From Cryptomeria japonica (Eukaryota; Streptophyta; Pinopsida; Cupressales; Cupressaceae), in NCBI RefSeq assembly GCF_030272615.1, contig NC_081415.1, forward strand, positions 263,674,925 through 263,738,924: a DNA stretch of 64,000 nucleotides, in the 5' to 3' direction. The stretch's first letter is position 1. Each line of letters begins with the position of its first letter. Position numbers and translations under genes: made by a program. Of the stretch, positions 58,357-64,000 are shown in pieces. Below the pieces are notes generated by a model. That model had not been told where the DNA came from. It searched no databases and saw nothing but the letters and a program-made list of their open reading frames with translations.

Positions 58357-59385
58357 TAGGAGGAGTTGAGAGTGGCGGCTTTTACCCTTCATCCAGAGAA
58401 GATGGGTTTTCAACGTAGCTTTACCAAGAATGTTGGGTTTTGGGGGAAGGAGGTGTGGAAGGTGGCAGGGGATTTTTGTGGAAAGCACAAATTCATAAAG
58501 TATATCAATAATACAATGATAGCCTTAATTCTTAAAAAAACCAAATGTTTGACTTTAGCAAATTATAGAACAATCTCCCTCTATAATTCTATATACAAGA
58601 TAATCTCTAAGGGACTGGCAAACAAACTTAAGTTGGTGATGAGGAAAATGATTGCATTGGATAAAAATGGCTTCACTTCGAGTAGAGAGATTTCATAAAA
58701 CATAATTTTAGTAGCAAAGACCATAAACAATATGAATGCAAAAAAAGATTCAAGGGATGTGTATCAAACTAAATAAACTAAATATGAGTAAAGCATATGA
58801 TAGAGTGAGTAGGGCTTTCCTGTTGGAGGTGTTGAGCAAATTTGAATTTAATCAAGCTTGGATAAAGATGATACATTTTTGTGTTTCATCTCCCCACGTT
58901 TCTATTTTGGTGAATGGGTTTATGTGTGGGTTTTTTAAGGTTACAAATGGCCTAAGGCAAGGAGATCCAATATCTTCCTTTATTTTCATAACAATGATAG
59001 ATGTGATGGGGAGGTTTGTTGGGATATTGAGAGAAGAAAAAAATTGGAGAGGAATCAAATTGGTAGAAGAACTAGAACTTGTTAATCATGTTGATGATAC
59101 GATGTTTTTTGGAGAAGAAAGTGTGTGAGAAGCAGAAGTCATAAATCAACCCTTGAAGCATATTTGAACATCTCAAGTCAGGTAATGAATAAAGAAAAAT
59201 CAATTATATTTATTTTTAACCGTAAAAATAATGTACAAAAAAAGGTTAGTCAAATTTTAGGTTTCAATATTTCCAAACTCCCTATGAAATATCTTGGTGT
59301 TCCCTTATTTTCTGGATTGGGGAAAGCACACTTTTGGGAAGAGCTAATTGATAATTGCAAAAAAAAGGAGTGGGTGGAAAAATAA
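58357..59385 (+). pseudogene. LINE reverse transcriptase
   Basis: Motifs in order are LRVAAFTLHPEKM, FIKYINNTMIALILKKTKC, NYRTISLYNSIYKIISKGLA, IALDKNGFTSSREIS, MSKAYDRVSRAFLLEVLSKF, TNGLRQGDPISSFIFITMID and VNHVDDTMFF. The last is the catalytic box, in which the usual F/YADD is HVDD. MKYLGVPLFSGLGKAHFWEE (59283-59345) is the conserved YLGVPL region. A stop after EIS and a frameshift near 58750 break it. Confidence 0.85.
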
Positions 59386-60179
59386 GTGGCTATCTTTGGC
59401 AAGAAGAATTCTTATGATTAAGGTGGTATTGGTAGCTATTCCCATTTTTGTAATGTCTTTCTTTAAATTACACCCACTATAATAATCATGGGATTCAAGG
59501 GAATGAAAAAAATCATTTGGGAAGGAGTTGAGGATGAAAAGTGCATTCCCTTGATTAATTGGGAGATAGTGTGATTGTCCAAGGATGTAGGTGGAATAGG
59601 ACTCCGAAGGATAAGGTCAAAAAATTATGCTCTCGGAGCAAATTTGGTATGAAAACTTTACACGAATCTAGAGAAAATTTGGTGTAGAATGATGCAACAA
59701 AAATATTTAGACTATGAGGAGCCTAATTGGATTCTAACAATAGCCAATATTGGGGAGGCTCAACAGTATGAAGGTTTATTTTGGAAAATAGGAGTATTAT
59801 TATTGATAATATCACTTGGAAAAATGGCAATGGGAAAACAACACAATTTTGGTGGGATTCTTGGAATAGTGAGGCTCAAATGATTCAATTTATTGACAAT
59901 AAGGAATGGATTCTTGAGGTCATTCAATGATTTCGAGAAAAGGTTGAAGACTATGAAATAACAAAGGAGGATGGGGAAGCAAATATGTGGAATTGACAGT
60001 TATTTGAAAGCTTAGATATCCAAAGGGAGATCAAGGAGATTATTTGTGCCGAGTTAAAAAAGAGGAAGATTCTTCTCACCAAAGAAGAGGACAACATTGT
60101 GTGGTGTGCAGCCAAGTCGGGAAATTACCAGTTAAGCTTGGCTATGCACTAAAAAAAAGAAGGTAAGTGCTAATTGGCC

Positions 60180-61310
60180 TTCTAAACTATGTTGGAGTAG
60201 CAATGTTTTGCTCAAGGCATGGGCATTCCTATGCACATCCTTACATGAGAAGATTATGATCAAAGATAGATTGAAGGTGGCATGGATAGAGGGCCCCGAC
60301 TTTTGTGTTCTATGCTTTAATGATGAGGAGAATGTAGATAACTTTCTTTTAAACTATCCTTTTGTAACAAAATGTTGGGAATGGCTGACATTATCTATTG
60401 AATGGTCTTAGTGAGACATTGTTCTCTTCTTAATTTTTTGTTAAGTTGGCCTGTACATGGGAGGAGTTCAATGTAGGGAGATATTTGGATAGTTGCACCC
60501 TCAATGGTTGTGTGACATGTATGGAAGGAAAGGGAGGGAATAGAAGGATATTCCATGATCATAAGTTGGGTGTAGAAGATGTTATCCCAAAAATAAAATA
60601 AAAATAGAATTATTGAAGTTGTTAATGTTAAAATGAAAAGGATCGATATTTTTTCTTTTTGGGACAATCAAATGCAAAGAAGATGGGATGGTTTGGCTGG
60701 TTCTATTAACAATGTGACCACTAAAACAAAGGAGAGGTCCTTAGAACATTGGAAGGCTCATGAGACAGGGAGGCTAAAAATGAATTTTCACAGAGTGGCT
60801 GAAGGATATCTAGGAAGGGCTAGCGTGGGGTGCTTAATTAGAGATGAGCAAGGACAATGTGTGGGGGCACTGGCTATGAATCTAGTTAAGGAAACACATA
60901 ATGAAGCAAAGTTGGCAAATCTTATGTTAGGTTTGAAGTTGTGTAAGGAACTAGATGTAAAGGTGGTGGACATTGATAGGGATTCACAATTTTGCATTAA
61001 TGTTGTTAGTAGAAATCAGATTAATAGTTGAAAGTTGGGGACTTGGGTCGATCAAATTAAGGAAAGCATGGCCACATTTGAGGATGTTAGAGTAACACAT
61101 GTTTTTCATGAAAGCAATAAGGCAGTAGAATTTTTAGCAAATATTGGCATAGGTTTGAAGGATGATGATCATATCCAAATAGATCAGGAGAAGTCGTCGG
61201 ATTTCACAAATATTCTGGGTGCGGATTATGGCAACCTTTTGCAATACCCTAAAAATGGTCATCTAAACCATGGGCCCCTAATCTTGACTACATCACCAAG
61301 GTCCTAACCA
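60180..61310 (+). pseudogene. LINE zinc-binding domain (zf-RVT) and RNase H
   Basis: 60208-60411 reads KAWAFLCTSLHEKIMIKDRL, then GPDFCVLCFNDEENVDNFLL, then CWEWL, the zf-RVT domain. RNase H follows at 60770-61200: GRASVGCLIRDEQGQCVGAL, THNEAKLANLMLGLKLCKEL, VKVVDIDRDSQFCINVVSR and TFEDVRVTHVFHESNKAVEF. The D/E/D residues are partly visible. A TGA near 61030 splits it. Confidence 0.8.
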
Positions 61311-62738
61311 AAGGCTATTAAATCAATTTTGAGCACCTAATTAATTAATTCCTAAATCATCAATGTCACATGGCAAAATAATCTTTTCAATTAAATAAAT
61401 CATCAAAATCTCTTTAATCAATTATCCTATTTATTTAATTAAATATCCTAGCATATTTAATTAATAAATCAATTTGCCTTTAAATCATCAAAAAGGAATT
61501 AATTTGAGATAATTTGAAAAAGAAATTTCAAAAAAAGAGCAAAATTGAATAAAAGTGAATAAATCAAAGAAAGCTTGTTTTAAGAAAGGAAAATGGTTTA
61601 TAAATCAATTTTTTCTGATTTTATCTCAATCTTATCTCAATCTTATCTCCTTCAAATATGAAGAAAGCAACCAATCACATCAAATCACCTGGACTGTGCT
61701 ACTTTTGGGAGAATCTTGACCGCTCATCAACAATCAATCTTGACCGTCGCTTTCTCTCTAGATTTTCTATAATTTCAGGCTCTCATCTCTCAATAAAAAA
61801 AAAAGGGTTAGAGATTTAATTGCTATCATGTTGGTTTTGCTCTACAGTCATTGAGAATATTGCATCTTAGCTTATTGCATATTAGATTAATCATGTTAGC
61901 TTGATAGAATCATATAACTTGATAATTATTGTTAGCGTCTAGATTTCATATAGCTTAATCTTTCATTCAAATAGATTAAATCCTCCATCTTGGTGTAGTC
62001 TAGTCACTTGTATTGCTTAGATAAATCTGAGAGCAAATATACACTCGCATATTTTAGGAGGCAATAGGTCGACTTATTATGGTTTTACATTCATTGATTT
62101 TGATCAACTAACCATGCATGCAATGACTTATTGAGTGTTTGTGTTTCAGATACAGATTCCAAATTTCACACACACACACACACACACACCTTTCAATTCC
62201 TCGAGAAGGAGTTGGTTGATTATCAAAGAAGATGTGGTAGTATGGAGGTCACGGGGGACAAAGGTAGACACTATAAAAATATGGAGGTGAGACGATAGGA
62301 GCACTAGGTAGATATGATTTCATTGATAGAAAGTAGGAGTTAGCACAACCTTTGGAGGTGAATATTGCATGTGTGGTGCTTGTTACCCTTTTAAAGCAAC
62401 CAAATTGTATCCAAGGAGAATTTCACGCAGGTAAGAATGGTAGATGGGATTGTTAGAACAATGATGAGATTGTTAGATTGAGGGATATTTAATAGGAAGA
62501 AGGGGATTTGGTAGGTAAGGCAAGATGGCATACAATTTTGGCATCAAATGTTTGTGCAAAGAGGAATCTAGAAGGCTCAATGGAGAAAGTTTTTTGTCAT
62601 CAAAGAAGATGTTGTGTGGGAGGCAATGGATCCAGCGATCGCAGTCAAAAAAAGTTTTGGAACCTCATACGCATTTTGTTGTCAATAAAGTTTGAATTCA
62701 AGGTACTATTCTATTTTAACATGCTACAAAATCTATAC
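61311..62738. other. AT-rich region, possible old LTR fragment
   Basis: No gene. Many TTAATTAA-type runs at 61330-61470, TATA-like TCTATAATTTC near 61768, then an A10 run. This resembles LTR DNA but no ends, PBS or partner were found. Two related phrases, ATCAAAGAAGATGT..TG.., occur near 62221 and 62600. Confidence 0.4.
62167..62189. repeat. (CA)n microsatellite
   Basis: Pure CA run, about 11 units. Confidence 0.95.
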
Positions 62739-64000
62739 CTCGGGCGTCGAAGCTGAAGCTACAACAATTGCGGGAGGAATATCAAATGGTGTATTAAAAC
62801 CCACTACTGCATCCTGAAATACATATTGTTTGTATCAATTTAAATTGATCTATAAATGAAAATTCATTTATATTTACAATTTTTAAGTGATTATTAAATA
62901 AAATATCAATTCAAATTAACAGTCCTCTATTTGCATGTGATCACTAAACACCATATCCACCAAATCACCAGTCAACGCCACATCCTTTGCAGTGGTAGTC
63001 TAACATCTACTCCCACAAATTGTACACATATGGGACGTGGAACCATCTTCACTGGCCTCGACATCCATCCCAGAGCATATACCTAAACAACTATGACACA
63101 CATGTTGAAAGGGCTCACCAAGGCCAGATGGCTCAACTACTGGATCACCGTCTGGGGCAAGAGGGTGTGATAACTTTTTTCCATGTTGAATGATGACATT
63201 GGTCAATGCAGTGGCCATCGAAAGAGTCTGTAGCTCCATTGACTCTTTCAGGGTTACTGGGATCATGACATGGACCACAGGTTTTGGTGCTAGGGGGATG
63301 CGAATTTGGGGGTTTTGTACCCTCGAAGATCCAGGTCTATCTTGGGTAGAGCCTCTACCTCTACCTTGGAACTCTCTCATATAAAAATATTTTGGTTGCT
63401 CAGTGAGGATAAAATCACAATATAGTTTCCTCAAAAAATATAATGGAACCTCAAAATTATTACAAGGTGGTTGGTCAAAGACCATCCACCACCTATCCCA
63501 AAAAGCATTTTTCATCTGCAAATGGCTACACCAGTGTATAAGAAACCTCTTTGAATTAATAGGTAAGGTCTCAACCATTTTGGGATCAATAAAAAGAGCA
63601 CATATTTGTGCTTATGTTTTTTTTTCACTTCATTATATGACAACCCACTAGCATAAAAAGCACGACATCGATCCCTATAACTTCCCCATTTTGTAATTTG
63701 ATTGGAAAATTCATTGGCACTAATAGCCAAAGATTCTAGGGTTGTGGCAAGGGATGCATGATTCTCATGCTTGGATGCCTTCAGTCTATTCACCAGTCTA
63801 GTTATTTTGACACTGTTTTGTGTTAACTCGTTTATCAAATCCTCTTGTGTAGTTTGTGAATGGTTTACTGGAGGAGCTGGAGGGTTTGTATCTTGAGGGT
63901 TCTCCTATGGGTTCTATTATGGGGTTTTCCCTAAGTTTTCAAGAGGTGTGTCTTGCGGGGGGCAATATTTTTTGAATCTAATATGCATTCATAACAAAAA
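62739..64000 (-). pseudogene. Part of an unknown gene with Cys4 zinc-finger-like segment
   Basis: Minus strand, entering from the right window edge: LINELTQNSVKITRLVNRLK, FSNQITKWGSYRDRCRAFYA, then after a frameshift near 63580 NSKRFLIHWCSHLQMKNAFW, DRWWMVFDQPPCNNFEVPLY and a basic Gly/Arg-rich segment. CHSCLGICSGMD...MCTICGSRC (63000-63100) looks like a Cys4 zinc-binding site. A TAG at 63000 follows, but the frame stays open beyond it (TTTAKDVALTGDLVDMVFSD). A further open segment bounded by splice-like sites lies at 62739-62813 (DAVVGFNTPFDIPPAIVVAS...). Product unrecognised. Tryptophan-rich and transposon-like in feel, but function is unknown. Confidence 0.5.

Larger units (their letters stand above)
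55877..61310 (+). mobile_element. Decayed L1-type LINE retrotransposon with RNase H
   Basis: Plus-strand order is DUF4283 ORF1, endonuclease, reverse transcriptase, zf-RVT and RNase H. This is the typical layout of plant L1-like LINEs. Multiple stops and frameshifts run through all parts. The true 3' end is unclear: no poly(A) directly follows the RNase H, and the A10 run at 61795-61804 might be its tail or belong to unrelated DNA. No target duplication was found. Confidence 0.85.

Noticed and set aside
61795-61804. Poly(A) tail of the LINE
   Set aside because: Only ten A, nearly 500 bases beyond the RNase H, with no matching target duplication; left unassigned.
1-64000. tRNA or rRNA genes
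   Set aside because: None recognised on either strand; the tRNA-like matches are only retroelement primer binding sites.

Overview
This window looks like nuclear DNA from a plant with a very large, repeat-rich genome. It is AT-rich, has no recognisable intact host gene, and is filled with old, mutated, nested retroelements with long (0.8-1.7 kb) LTRs. A conifer is my best guess, but the sequence does not prove it. Almost every coding region carries stops or frameshifts, so most genes are called pseudogenes.

Layout. (1) 1-3366: a minus-strand Ty3/gypsy fragment (element G) with capsid/nucleocapsid gag, protease and a G-patch. (2) 3367-12073: element A, a minus-strand Tat-like Ty3/gypsy copy with 5' LTR, PBS, a short gag-like ORF without a capsid domain, protease, G-patch, RT, two RNase H regions and integrase, followed by a plant mobile domain (PMD) gene on the opposite strand. 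It is cut off before its 3' LTR. (3) 12083-14768: a decayed plus-strand transposase-like gene, then a 52-bp AT-rich tandem repeat and a ~357-bp satellite array up to 16866. (4) 18153-44142: a second copy of the A family (element BC), split in two by a 13-kb insertion (element E, 23754-36820, 5-bp duplication CTCCT). E is itself split by a 6.65-kb LTR element (D, 28340-34988, 5-bp duplication ACAAG). (5) 44328-45345: small GT-AG exons of an unknown minus-strand gene beside the BC insertion. (6) 45395-53897: LTR and long minisatellite-filled leader of another minus-strand gypsy-type element (F). (7) 53898-55876: AT-rich DNA without genes. (8) 55877-61310: a decayed plus-strand L1-type LINE with DUF4283 ORF1, endonuclease, RT, zf-RVT and RNase H. 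(9) 62739-64000: part of an unknown minus-strand gene with a Cys4 zinc-finger-like segment.

The most interesting content is the D/E pair. Both encode a long protein of unknown function with a globular N-terminal half, a Pro/Ser/Thr-rich middle and a coiled-coil C-terminus. Neither shows a recognisable polymerase, and their N-terminal halves share a short motif pattern, which suggests an undescribed accessory protein family carried by non-autonomous LTR elements. The A/BC family is also notable for combining loss of gag capsid with an antisense PMD gene. All coordinates, boundaries and identities come from reading by eye.
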